Made by a program: the position numbers and the translations under genes
In this document: positions 33,406-42,088 of the stretch, in pieces
Numbering within the stretch: the first letter of the stretch is position 1
Layout of the letters: each line of letters opens with the position of its first letter
The notes under the pieces: generated by a model
Database searches by the model: none
Seen by the model: the letters and a program-made list of their open reading frames with translations, nothing else
What the model was told of the DNA's origin: nothing
Assembly: GCF_014773265.1 (NCBI RefSeq)
Contig: NZ_JACWMY010000001.1
Span: 186,001-250,000, forward strand
Source: Mucilaginibacter pankratovii
GTDB taxonomy: Bacteria; Bacteroidota; Bacteroidia; Sphingobacteriales; Sphingobacteriaceae
Direction: 5' to 3'
DNA: 64,000 nt

Positions 33406-34404
33406 TTATTTCTGCATCACCATTACCCCATTCATCAAAATGGTGCTGCCTTTTTCCGCAACGATGTTGTAAACGTTTTGTACACCGCCGGCCTGCTCGG
33501 TTTTTTGCAGCACGGTGTAAGCTTCGTATTTGCCGGTTTTATCGTTCAGGCAAAGTACCTGCTGGCCCAGGCTGATCTCTCCTATTTTAAAATTACCCTG
33601 CCTGGTGAGCATAGGGTGGTTTGGGGTGGCCTTTAGCACCTTGGCTCGTAGGATTACATCGGTACCTGTGGTGGTATTATTTTCCTTTGCCGATATCAGT
33701 ACCAATTGGGTAAGTGCATAGTTTTTGGCAGCATGCACAGTCAGTTCCTTCACTTTAGTGGCGGTAGCTTTTTTAGTAAGCGGATCAATGGTAATTACCT
33801 CGTCGCCGCTTTTTACGTCTTTCAATAGTTTTTTGCTGCCGTTGCCCATGGTTACCAGCTCATCGCCGGGGAAACAGATATCGTTACCATAAGTTGCCGA
33901 TTCTTCTTTCATGTCCTTCCCGTTATTTAGCACCTTATATTGTTGGAAGCTCAGCTCTTTTGAAAGCACGTAGGACAGCTTCAGGATAAAATTTTTCTCC
34001 ACTTTGTTAATATCATCAATATCCTGGAAGTATTGCTCCCAAACTTTGCCGTCGGCGGTAAAATCGGGTACCAGGGCCTGGTATTTTTTGCCGGTTTCGC
34101 TGGTGTAGAAAACCATGGTGCCAATTTCCTGCATGCCCTCTTTGGCAACTAGTTTATACAAGTCGATACGTTTTTTGAGGTTATCGCTGCCGGTGATGAA
34201 GTAAGGTTTGCGGCCCTCGTACCTGTCAAGCACGTAAGCATTGTCAAACTTCACGTAAGTATCCTGGTCCAGGTTGGCAATGGTGTAGGTTTTTGCCTTG
34301 GTGTACTCTGCCAGCGTTAGCGGGCGCGGGTTAACGGTTTTCTCCTGTGCAAAAGCAGTGGAGGTAACAAAAAGTATAAATAGTGTAGATAGTAAATTGC
34401 GCAT
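33406..34404 (-). CDS. Secreted Hint-domain (hedgehog/intein-like) protein without C-terminal extein
   Basis: 332 aa. Signal peptide about 1-20 (LFILFVTSTAFAQ). Residues 21-175 are an unrecognised extracytoplasmic domain. The Hint domain runs from Cys177 (DICFPGDELVTMGNG) through block B TPNHPMLT (260-267) to VYNIVAEKGSTILMNGVMVM at the end. In inteins and hedgehog proteins the first residue of Hint is a nucleophilic Cys and block B supplies Thr and His; both are present. The usual terminal His-Asn is missing (the end reads MQK) and there is nothing after it. N-terminal cleavage or ester transfer of residues 1-176 is possible, but full splicing is not. It is a single gene with its own terminator. 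No polymorphic-toxin parts are seen. Confidence 0.82.
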   Translation of the reverse strand: MRNLLSTLFILFVTSTAFAQEKTVNPRPLTLAEYTKAKTYTIANLDQDTYVKFDNAYVLDRYEGRKPYFITGSDNLKKRIDLYKLVAKEGMQEIGTMVFYTSETGKKYQALVPDFTADGKVWEQYFQDIDDINKVEKNFILKLSYVLSKELSFQQYKVLNNGKDMKEESATYGNDICFPGDELVTMGNGSKKLLKDVKSGDEVITIDPLTKKATATKVKELTVHAAKNYALTQLVLISAKENNTTTGTDVILRAKVLKATPNHPMLTRQGNFKIGEISLGQQVLCLNDKTGKYEAYTVLQKTEQAGGVQNVYNIVAEKGSTILMNGVMVMQK

Positions 34405-34428
34405 TAGTAATTCTAAAATTGATTCATA

Positions 34429-34635
34429 ATTGTTGATGACAACACCAACAATGGCTTTAGTTATGTAACGTCATGCCGAATTTATTTCGGCACCCCACAT
34501 GCAAAGCAGCGATGTGCAAGGCGGCCCAGCATGTGGGCTGGCCTGTCCAATGGGGTCCCGAAACAAGTTCGGGATGACGATCTTTATTATTTGTTGTTCT
34601 TTTTCAGCCGTTGTTGGTGTTGTCACCAACAACAA
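34429..34635. repeat. Composite MITE-like inverted-repeat element (~207 bp)
   Basis: Three nested layers are seen. The outer pair is 34429-34455 and 34609-34632, each a hairpin on its own and inverted to each other (gacaacaccaac core). The middle pair is 34469-34497 and 34551-34578: cgtcatgccgaa...cacccca against tggggtcccg...gatgacg, 29 bases with four mismatches. The inner pair is cccacatgc (34494-34502) and gcatgtggg (34529-34537). No open reading frame is inside. It sits between the aminotransferase and Hint genes, both leftward. Confidence 0.7.
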
Positions 34636-34636
34636 C

Positions 34637-35809
34637 TTACGATATCTCTTTAAACGCCGCAGCGAAGGCTTCCATCTCGTCCATACGACCGATGCTTACG
34701 CGGCACCAGTCCTGGCCGTTCAGTTTCCAGTCGCGCAGGGCCACGCCGCGTTTCATCATCTCGTCGGCAAATTTCTTACCGTCCATTTTCAGCGGGAACA
34801 TCACGAAGTTTGCTGATGAGGGGATATAAGTGTATCCTTCCTTCTTCAGCGTTTCGTATAAAAACTCTTTTGAGGCGTTGGTTTTTTTCAGCGCATCCTG
34901 TAAATATTCCGTTTCGTTGTACGATGCAAGAGCTGCGGCGAGCGTGGTAGATGATAATCCGGCCCAGCCAGGCGTATAATTGCCCAATGTTTTAATAGTA
35001 TCGGGCTGGCCGATGATATAACCGAAGCGCAGGCCTGCAAAACCGTATAATTTAGAAAAGGTGCGGGCGATGATCACATTCTGCCCGGCTTTAACACAAT
35101 CCATCATGCTGACAGCTTTAGGGTTTGGCAGGTAATCTATGTAAGCCTCATCCACAAAAACAAGCGTCTTTTTTGATACCCGCTCGCAAAAGCCTTTTAG
35201 TTTTTCGGTATCTACCACCGTAGCGGTAGGATTGTTCGGGTTACAGATGTACACCAACCCCGTATTGCCGTCTACTTTGGCTTCCATCGCATCCAAATCG
35301 AGTTTGTAATCTGCTGTCAACGGCACCTTCACCCATTTACCATCAAAATGCTCGGCCTGGGTTGGCAGGTCGTCGTAAGACGGGTCTCCGGTGATGATGT
35401 TTTTACCGCCTTTGCTGTAGTACATGGCAGCAGCCAGCAGCAATGGCGATGAACCCGAAGATAATAAAACATTGTTGGCCTTAACCCCCTCGTAACTTGC
35501 CACTTTAAGGCGCATGTTAAATATAGATGCGAAGGTGTATTGATAGCTGGTATCAAGCGAATCGGTTATCGCTTTTTTTGCCGTTGCCGATGGGCCGAAA
35601 GGGTTTTCGTTTGCCATCAGCCTTGCTTTCATGGCGGCAGGTGCCTGCATCAGGGCGGTTTCCTCGGCCAGCATGGTATTGCCGGTGCGCATTTTGCGTA
35701 CAAGCGGCATTGCGGCCAGTTTATTAACGGTGCTGCTTAAAAAAGCTACACCGCCCGCAAGCATAGCGCTGGTTTTTATCCAGTTTCTGCGGTTTAGTGA
35801 ATTTGACAT
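34637..35809 (-). CDS. Exported PLP-dependent aminotransferase, histidinol-phosphate aminotransferase-like
   Basis: 390 aa. The N-terminus has a twin-arginine signal: NRRNWIKTSAMLAGGVAFLS. The fold-type I aminotransferase core follows: ANENPFGPS (66-74), LLSSGSSPLL, CNPNNPTATVV (189-199), FVDEAYIDYL with Asp220, and the PLP Lys253 in TFSKLYGFAGLRFG. Sequence style is that of HisC/cobalamin-type enzymes, but biosynthetic HisC is cytoplasmic and without such a leader. A periplasmic, folded-export form acting on amino acids or amines is therefore likely (inference). It lies 21 bp downstream of a twin-arginine amine oxidase, so the two are probably co-transcribed and may act in sequence. Confidence 0.88.
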   Translation of the reverse strand: MSNSLNRRNWIKTSAMLAGGVAFLSSTVNKLAAMPLVRKMRTGNTMLAEETALMQAPAAMKARLMANENPFGPSATAKKAITDSLDTSYQYTFASIFNMRLKVASYEGVKANNVLLSSGSSPLLLAAAMYYSKGGKNIITGDPSYDDLPTQAEHFDGKWVKVPLTADYKLDLDAMEAKVDGNTGLVYICNPNNPTATVVDTEKLKGFCERVSKKTLVFVDEAYIDYLPNPKAVSMMDCVKAGQNVIIARTFSKLYGFAGLRFGYIIGQPDTIKTLGNYTPGWAGLSSTTLAAALASYNETEYLQDALKKTNASKEFLYETLKKEGYTYIPSSANFVMFPLKMDGKKFADEMMKRGVALRDWKLNGQDWCRVSIGRMDEMEAFAAAFKEIS

Positions 35810-35830
35810 ATCGTTTAATTTTAGTTTTTT

Positions 35831-37417
35831 CTACTTGTTTGTTGTCGGATAGCTAACCCGCTGTTCCGTTACGCGGGCATGTACCTGCGCCACCACGCTC
35901 CTTGCCGATTCAAAGGCCCCCGCCATCCAGGCGTTGAGGTATGTTAAATGCTCGCCCGCAAAATACACCTGCTTATCGGGCTTTAGCAATACCGGGTACT
36001 GGGTTTTACGGGTTTCGTTATTATACACTGCCCATCCGCCTAAATTGTATTTGGTTTTATGCCAGCTTACCGAAAACGACCGCTCAAACTCCGTATCGTA
36101 TTGTGGATGAATCAGCCTGCCTTTTTGCAGGGCAAGCCGCTCGCGTTCGGTGTAACTTAAATCGCCCGTTCGTACTGCTTTTTCGTTAAAATTGTAATAT
36201 CCTATTAAGATACCCTTTTTACCCAAATAATCATAACTCGGATAAAACATTTGCGTTAAATCGTTATTAGTGTGAGTGATACCACCATAAATATGATCAT
36301 CCTCTTCCCAAAACCTCCGCTTAAACTGCAAGCCGATCTTGCCGGTTTGGATGTAACCGATATAATCAATAGCGCGGCTCACATCGCCCGAAAAATTGTT
36401 ATTAATGTTGCTGAGCACTGGCAACGGCAGGGTGCATATGCACAGGTCGCCTTGTAAAACGTGCTCGCCTGCGGCATCTTTGTAAGTCACTTTTACGCCC
36501 TCTGCCAGGTTGGTGATATTGGTTACTTCGGCACCCAGCTTTAAGGATGGCGTAACCTGTTTTTGCAATGCTTTGGCAATCATATCCATGCCACCAACGG
36601 CCTGGAACATGGTCATCTGAAGTTCGTAGGTATACTCGGCAACGTTATAAAAATCAGGATCAAGCAAACCCGACTGGATGATATCCGCCAGTTTATTGGC
36701 CTCCGATATTTTGCCGGGCTTGCTCCCGGCCCCCGGCGATTCGGCATACCCCCTGCGGGCAGATGCCTTGTAGAGCTTATCAATATCCAAACCACCTTCG
36801 GCAGCCAGGTATTCCAGTACTTTTTGGGTATCTTCTTTGGTGAGGGTGGCGTCTAATGCGCCATGGTCTACGCTTTTGCTCAGCAATTCGGCCATGTAGC
36901 CGCGTACATCGTTATGTACTTCGCGTGCGCGAATCTTTTTGTTGGAGAGCGGACCCTTTCCTTCGGCGAAGTAATAAGCGCCTTCGTTTACATTGTTATA
37001 AACCTGTATGGGTACGCCCAGTTCTTTGCAGTAGTGGAGGGTGAGCTGGTGGTGATGGGGTATGCGCGATGGGCCTGCGTTAAAGTAAAGCCCGTCATCA
37101 AATTTTGCTGTTGCGGGCGGCATCCCGGTTTCCTGGTTGGTGCTGCCGTTGCGGATGCTCCAACATCGCCCCCCTGCCCTTTCGCGGGCCTCTAAAATGG
37201 TGGTTTTATAGCCGAGCTTGTTCAGCTCGTAGGCCGATGCCATGCCGGCCAGTCCTCCGCCTAAAATAATAATGTGTTTGCCGTTGCCGCTGCCTGTGAG
37301 ATTAAAGGCATGCGCGGGTGCAGATTTGAGCATCCCCAGTGCCAACATAGCCGGGTAAGTGCCGCCTGCAAGCATGGCCCCCTTGCTTAAAAAGTTTCTG
37401 CGGGTTAAATTTTCCAA
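35831..37417 (-). CDS. Exported FAD-dependent amine oxidase (L-amino acid oxidase-like)
   Basis: 528 aa. The frame starts at TTG (37417); no in-frame ATG lies before the twin-arginine motif LTRRNFLSKGAML, so the rare start is needed to keep the Tat signal. The FAD motif IIILGGGLAGMASAYEL begins near 49, with ARERAGGRCWS soon after. The C-terminal FAD-contact region is VYFAGEHLTYLNAWMAGAFESARSVV. These mark the flavin monoamine oxidase / L-amino acid oxidase family. It would deaminate an amine or amino acid and make peroxide in the periplasm. First gene of a two-gene leftward unit with the aminotransferase. Substrate unknown. Confidence 0.9.
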   Translation of the reverse strand: MENLTRRNFLSKGAMLAGGTYPAMLALGMLKSAPAHAFNLTGSGNGKHIIILGGGLAGMASAYELNKLGYKTTILEARERAGGRCWSIRNGSTNQETGMPPATAKFDDGLYFNAGPSRIPHHHQLTLHYCKELGVPIQVYNNVNEGAYYFAEGKGPLSNKKIRAREVHNDVRGYMAELLSKSVDHGALDATLTKEDTQKVLEYLAAEGGLDIDKLYKASARRGYAESPGAGSKPGKISEANKLADIIQSGLLDPDFYNVAEYTYELQMTMFQAVGGMDMIAKALQKQVTPSLKLGAEVTNITNLAEGVKVTYKDAAGEHVLQGDLCICTLPLPVLSNINNNFSGDVSRAIDYIGYIQTGKIGLQFKRRFWEEDDHIYGGITHTNNDLTQMFYPSYDYLGKKGILIGYYNFNEKAVRTGDLSYTERERLALQKGRLIHPQYDTEFERSFSVSWHKTKYNLGGWAVYNNETRKTQYPVLLKPDKQVYFAGEHLTYLNAWMAGAFESARSVVAQVHARVTEQRVSYPTTNK

Positions 37418-37449
37418 AATATATCAGATCAGTGATAGGTGTTATCGGT

Positions 37450-37762
37450 CCGCAGGGTCCTTTTCAAGAGACCCTGCGGGGACGAAATAAGTATTGCAAA
37501 TGCCCTAAAGCATTAAATGACATTTACAGCGGGAATTTACTTGTTTTTTAAAAGATTGCCAATTAAATTGTGACCAACTGTAAAAAAGAAGTGTTGTTTG
37601 GTGAGAAAAGCAGGGGTTGGCGCATTTAGGTTGCTGCAGCCCCGCTATCCGCTATACTTCGTGCCGCTGCTATCGGGTTTAGGTGGGTTGGGATTGTGCG
37701 GTGACGAGGCGGGAATGTCCGTCCCCGCAAGATCCTCTATCGAGAGACCCTGCGGGGACGGA
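37450..37762. repeat. Two hairpins sharing the gaccctgcggggac core in a 378-bp gap
   Basis: Hairpin one: ccgcagggtc (37450-37459) with gaccctgcgg (37470-37479). Hairpin two: tccgtccccgca (37718-37729) with tgcggggacgga (37751-37762). The 14-mer gaccctgcggggac is present at 37470-37483 and 37746-37759. They bracket a gap (37418-37795) that holds no gene I can support. The upstream control of the amine oxidase gene should lie at its left end. The repeats are probably dispersed REP-like units. Confidence 0.55.
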
Positions 37763-37795
37763 AAGACTTAAAAACAATGACCGTTTTAACACCTT

Positions 37796-38269
37796 CTATA
37801 CCAACACCAATTGCCCAAAATGATAGGCTATATGATTGGTACGGCTGAGCAATACACTGAGGCGGTTGCGGGTTGGGTCGTTGGCGAAGTCTTCATCCGT
37901 CATGGCGTTGTGGCGCTTGAACCAGTCTTCGGCGGGCAGGGCGTTAAACAGCACGGTTAGGCGGGCGTGCACATTGTTCCAATACTCCCTTAATTTTTCT
38001 ACCGGGTAAGCGTTAACGGCGGGGCCGTCAGGCGAGCGCAGAAACACCGGGGCAAGCTCGGGGTAAAATGCCTCGCCTAAGCCTAAAGTATCGCTTAACA
38101 GCCCGTGATAGCTGGTAAGGTGACCATACAGATATATGACACGGTTTTTGCCGGGTGCTACCGTCTTTTGAAAATCGGCTTCGCTAAGCGCGTTGAAATA
38201 TTTTTCGGCGCGGGCCACCTGGGTGTTCCAGCCCTGAAGCGCCATTTTTACAAACAATTGCTGATCCAT
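37796..38269 (-). CDS. DinB-family (four-helix metal-binding) protein
   Basis: 157 aa, cytoplasmic. It opens with helix sequence LQGWNTQVARAEKYFNAL and carries the DinB metal-site pattern: His50 in YLYGHLTSYHG and His146/His150 in RTNHIAYHFGQL near the end. DinB proteins form a four-helix bundle with a divalent metal and are linked to thiol transferase or stress functions; substrate cannot be deduced. Single gene in the leftward series, 85 bp after the MG2/plug protein gene (stop 38355). The start ATG at 38269 is preceded by a nine-A run on the coding strand. Confidence 0.85.
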   Translation of the reverse strand: MDQQLFVKMALQGWNTQVARAEKYFNALSEADFQKTVAPGKNRVIYLYGHLTSYHGLLSDTLGLGEAFYPELAPVFLRSPDGPAVNAYPVEKLREYWNNVHARLTVLFNALPAEDWFKRHNAMTDEDFANDPTRNRLSVLLSRTNHIAYHFGQLVLV

Positions 38270-38354
38270 CTTTTTTTTTCCGGTAAAGATGGATCAACAA
38301 TTAGGTTTTTTGTAACATCCTGCCAAAATTGACGGGCGGTTGACGGTAGCCAGA

Positions 38355-40772
38355 TTATTTCACCTCGAAGGTAAATGATTGCGAAGCGGCATCGCCATTG
38401 GGTGTCATCCCCTGCACTATGCCAAAATATTTACCGGCCTGGTCTGATGTGTAAAAAGTAACTTTATTGGCGTTTACCGGGCCCGTTTTTATCTCGGGCG
38501 CCCAAAATAGCAGGTTCCTGAAATCGGGGATACGGCTTTTCGCCTGCTCATCGGTTTCGTAAACGGGTGAGTAAAATTCGCGTTGTATCTGCATTCCTTC
38601 ATAATCTATCACTACAGCATGCGGGTCCATTTCGGCGCCGCCCAGGTCGCCTTTGTAGGTGGTATAATTCATGACCCCCTCGAATACCGCCGGTCCCCAA
38701 AAATAGCGGCTACGCACTACCTGCAATCTTTGCACTTTAAGCGGGTCTATAGCCATTACTTTATCAATATTAAATACCGGCACGCCATCCAGCATTACCA
38801 ATGGGTCGCCGGTAAGCAGTACCTTTTCATCTATCAGGGTAATATGGAACCTGCCGCGAGACCTGGATACCCCCGCTTCGCGCACGTATTCGCGCACTAC
38901 TTCTTCCATGGTAACAAAGCGGGTAAAATCATCCAGCTTATAAGTTTTGTATGGGGTGCCAAAAAACCCGCTGCTATCTACCGCCGGCTCAAAATAGTGT
39001 TTAAGCTTATTACCCGCGTAGATGTTTTGCACCTGCATAGCCAGGCTTTGCTGCTGTAACGAGGCTTGCATCCCTTGCGTAAGCCCGAACGCAGGCAGCG
39101 CGGTTTTTGAATATTGCTCAAAGAATGGGCTGATAACCTCAATTTTATGCGAGGTATCGCGCTCGGTATTGGTTTGCACCACAATTTCGTTGGCACCGTA
39201 AAACTCTTTGGTGTTAAAATACAGCTTACCCTCAGCGTCGCTTTTTGCAGCGTATACCTGCACCCGCTTACCCGGTACAGCAAGGTAAGCTATCACATCC
39301 TTAGCGATATTTTTTACCGAATCGGTAACCTTAGCAATAACCAGGTGCCCGTTAAACTCGGGTTGATACTTAAAGGCTGCCGGGGCAGGCTGTAATATAT
39401 TATCCCAGCGGAAACGCCTCCAGCCTTGGGTAAGCAACAGGTTATCGGTAGCTTCGTCGGCCTCGGCCGTTATGGTTTTTAAGTAATAACCCGGCGATTC
39501 GATGCCGCCCCTTAGCTCGGCACCAAGCCAAAAATAGCCCGCGATATCATCCTGATCTACCGTTTGCAAGGAATCAACCCGGTAAACCGACATGGAGAGG
39601 CCAGCATTGATCATTTTAGCGGTTGCGTTTTTAGCGGCTATGGTAACGCTCACTTTTTTTCGGGTGGCATACTGCCCTGCATCGGCACCTGCATCAATAA
39701 ACAAGGTTTGCTCTGGCCGTTTAAAGTAAAGTCTTTCGCAAACGGGTTGCCTGCCGCCATCAAATATAGTTAGGTATGATACGCCTTCGCCCAGCTTGTC
39801 TTTACTTACTGTAAACACCGCCGCGCCGTTGCTGCTAACGGCATTCTGCACTAATTTTGCCACGCCACGGGTGTGGGCAAAAAGGTGTAGCTGCTGGTCG
39901 CCGGTGTTGCTGTTTACCTTTACATTGAGGCTGCCATTGCCTGCATCAGTTACCTGCATGGTGTAACCATTACTTTTGACTGTGGGCAGGGCTGTAATTA
40001 TCGGTTTATCGCTGCCAATATTTATAATGGCCCTGTAGGTATTGTTTACAGCCGGCGTAAATACAAAATGCCCCATGCCAAACTTTAATGGCTGAAAGCG
40101 GGCAACGGTATCATTATTTTCATTTACAACAGCCCCCCTGAATGCAAAGCCCGATCCATTTTTGGCAACCGCCTTAAAGGCTACATTTGCCGGCAGGCCG
40201 CTAACCAGGTAGCCACCCTCCGGGAAAAACTGCACGTCGTAATCGGGTGTTTTAGGTTTGGCTGCCACATCGGGCGTTCTTAGGGAGTTTATTATAGTTA
40301 TCTTTTTTTCGAAGAAACTCTCGGGGCCGAAATTCTTCATCCAATTGGTATATGCCCGCAATTTATAATTACCGTTAGCTACAGATGGTGGTATTACCAG
40401 CGAACCGCTGCCCATACCATCGGTCATGGCAATTTTGGCCTGCATTACGCTCACCTGCGCATTATCTAAAATATCAACGTAAACTACTTTGCTTAGCGTA
40501 AGCGGTTTGTTAAAAGCGCCGTCTACACAGTAAATTTTAAACCAAACGATCTCGCCGGCCAGGTAAGTACTTTTATCGGTATGCACAAATACTTTTTCCT
40601 GCAGGGCTGTTTGGGTGTACTTATTAAAGGCATTTTGTACCTGCGACAGCTCCTGCGCGTTGCCGCGCGGCATAAACGCAAGCAATGCTACCCATACGGA
40701 TAAAGTATTTTTAAGCACGTTCCATGTTTTTTTACTGCTCATTCTTTTCAAATGTTTATTGTGTTTGTGCAT
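38355..40772 (-). CDS. Secreted MG2-like protein with TonB plug-like domain
   Basis: 805 aa. A signal segment ends near residue 39 (VWVALLAFMPRGNAQ); a later Met at 40742 is another possible start. Residues 55-150 match an MG2/alpha-2-macroglobulin-type domain: EKVFVHTDKSTYLAGEIVWF, then SGSLVIPPSVANGNYKLRAY. The middle is beta-rich. Residues about 640-700 resemble a TonB receptor plug (LLTGDPLVMLDGVPV followed by IDPLKVQRLQVV and AVFEGVMNYTTYKG), but no barrel follows. Proteins of this layout are common beside TonB receptors in Bacteroidota and may be periplasmic or surface-exposed accessory factors. It is the last gene of a leftward cluster with two DUF4249 lipoproteins and a TonB receptor; 9 bp separate it from the nearest one. 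Confidence 0.78.
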   Translation of the reverse strand: MHKHNKHLKRMSSKKTWNVLKNTLSVWVALLAFMPRGNAQELSQVQNAFNKYTQTALQEKVFVHTDKSTYLAGEIVWFKIYCVDGAFNKPLTLSKVVYVDILDNAQVSVMQAKIAMTDGMGSGSLVIPPSVANGNYKLRAYTNWMKNFGPESFFEKKITIINSLRTPDVAAKPKTPDYDVQFFPEGGYLVSGLPANVAFKAVAKNGSGFAFRGAVVNENNDTVARFQPLKFGMGHFVFTPAVNNTYRAIINIGSDKPIITALPTVKSNGYTMQVTDAGNGSLNVKVNSNTGDQQLHLFAHTRGVAKLVQNAVSSNGAAVFTVSKDKLGEGVSYLTIFDGGRQPVCERLYFKRPEQTLFIDAGADAGQYATRKKVSVTIAAKNATAKMINAGLSMSVYRVDSLQTVDQDDIAGYFWLGAELRGGIESPGYYLKTITAEADEATDNLLLTQGWRRFRWDNILQPAPAAFKYQPEFNGHLVIAKVTDSVKNIAKDVIAYLAVPGKRVQVYAAKSDAEGKLYFNTKEFYGANEIVVQTNTERDTSHKIEVISPFFEQYSKTALPAFGLTQGMQASLQQQSLAMQVQNIYAGNKLKHYFEPAVDSSGFFGTPYKTYKLDDFTRFVTMEEVVREYVREAGVSRSRGRFHITLIDEKVLLTGDPLVMLDGVPVFNIDKVMAIDPLKVQRLQVVRSRYFWGPAVFEGVMNYTTYKGDLGGAEMDPHAVVIDYEGMQIQREFYSPVYETDEQAKSRIPDFRNLLFWAPEIKTGPVNANKVTFYTSDQAGKYFGIVQGMTPNGDAASQSFTFEVK

Positions 40773-40781
40773 TACGTCCTA

Positions 40782-41954
40782 TTAATCCCTCCAAAAATCG
40801 GGGCGCCTTTTATACCCTCGCAAGGTGCAGTCGGCACATTGATAACTTGCTCTGCCATAACCTATAGCCGGGCCGCCCATTGGGCCTGTTATAGCATAGG
40901 TAGGTAAATATATGCCGCTGATAATATAAGCGGCAACATCGTTAGACTTGGTCGTCGGATTTAGGTACAGGGTAGAATCCTGACTGCAATCATAAGGGTA
41001 CTGCAACATCCATTCGCGGGGCAGATCATCCCTATTAATAAATATGCGTTTAGTGCTCATGGTACCAACACTAACAAAACCAATTACAGGTTCCTCCGCA
41101 TTAGCCGTATTATGAACGTTACCCTTGATTTCTGAAGGCAGGGCATCAAATATGCTTCCCAGCGACTCGGTGTTCTTTCTTAAATTTTCCCAAAAATCAA
41201 ACGCTTCCTTTGTAAGGGCGTATTGTTTTACCAGTATGCTATACCGCATACTTATTTTTTCGGAACTGGGTATGATATTAGTTATTGGCGCATTACTTAC
41301 TACATCTGAGGCAAGTTTTGTAGTTGATGCCAACGCCACTGTGCTCGAGGTGTGATTGGCAAAACAGGTGAAAATCTGCTCATCAACCGTACGGGGTACC
41401 ACATCGCCGTTCATTACTTTATAATTTGAAATATATTTGCTGTGAAACAGCCAGGTTTCGTTGTACTCCCAACGGTAATAGCGGGTATTATTTGCAGGGT
41501 CGTGCGCGCTGGCGTAGATATGAAGTCCATCGCTTTTGGTTTGGTAGGTAACGGTATCTACCGGCGGCGTTACTTTTACTTCGCTATCGTCTGACAGGTA
41601 TTCTTTGCCGTTAGCAAGCCTGATACGCAGGTGATATTTTTGCGACACATCCAAATTCAGCGGTAAGGCCGTGTATACGCCTGCCTTTATTTCATTAAGC
41701 TGGTAGGTTTTGCCATTACCTTCTACGGTAACACCTGCGCCCCTTTCCGGCGCAGTGGTAACCGAATTGGCCAGGTTAACTGTTCGGCTAAGTTTTATGA
41801 ATGTGGAATCGTTACCACCGTTGATAAATCCTTCTACTACCAAATAATTATTGGCCGTGGCCGCCAGATCTGGCAGGTATGGCTTTTTACAACTAAAAGC
41901 TACCAGCAATACAACCAGGTAACTAAGGTATTTTATATTTTTATTCATGTTCAT
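40782..41954 (-). CDS. DUF4249 lipoprotein, copy 1
   Basis: 390 aa. The lipobox is VAFSC with Cys22, after LSYLVVLLVAFS. The mature start KKPYLPDLA and the early strand NNYLVVEGFINGGNDSTFIK are typical of DUF4249. The end carries CADCTLRGYKRRPDFW, a C-x2-C motif shared with the next gene. Family members are Bacteroidota outer-membrane lipoproteins encoded with TonB receptors and thought to help capture a ligand; no structure-based role is known to me. It is a tandem paralogue of 42089-43261, sharing LGSIFDALPSEI and HNT-x-N-x-EEPVIG-type segments. The gap to it is 134 bp. Confidence 0.88.
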   Translation of the reverse strand: MNMNKNIKYLSYLVVLLVAFSCKKPYLPDLAATANNYLVVEGFINGGNDSTFIKLSRTVNLANSVTTAPERGAGVTVEGNGKTYQLNEIKAGVYTALPLNLDVSQKYHLRIRLANGKEYLSDDSEVKVTPPVDTVTYQTKSDGLHIYASAHDPANNTRYYRWEYNETWLFHSKYISNYKVMNGDVVPRTVDEQIFTCFANHTSSTVALASTTKLASDVVSNAPITNIIPSSEKISMRYSILVKQYALTKEAFDFWENLRKNTESLGSIFDALPSEIKGNVHNTANAEEPVIGFVSVGTMSTKRIFINRDDLPREWMLQYPYDCSQDSTLYLNPTTKSNDVAAYIISGIYLPTYAITGPMGGPAIGYGRASYQCADCTLRGYKRRPDFWRD

Positions 41955-42088
41955 TCAATTCAAATTGCAGGTTTTTCTTACTATCCTTGTTAAAGTATAA
42001 GCTACATACCTCGTGCCCGAAGCCTTATGGCGAGCTAATGCCGTTAAAAACAGCATATCATAAGTTATATATTTATCGGTTTTAATCA

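Noticed and set aside
33164..33472. A 102-codon plus-strand frame between helicase and Hint genes.
   Set aside because: It covers the terminator hairpin and the 3' end of the Hint gene in antisense, and is Lys/Phe-rich without a motif.
38255..38293. A start-codon hairpin (catctt...aagatg) in the DinB leader as a riboswitch-like switch.
   Set aside because: Only a six- to seven-base stem in an A-run context. It is too weak to claim regulation without other support.
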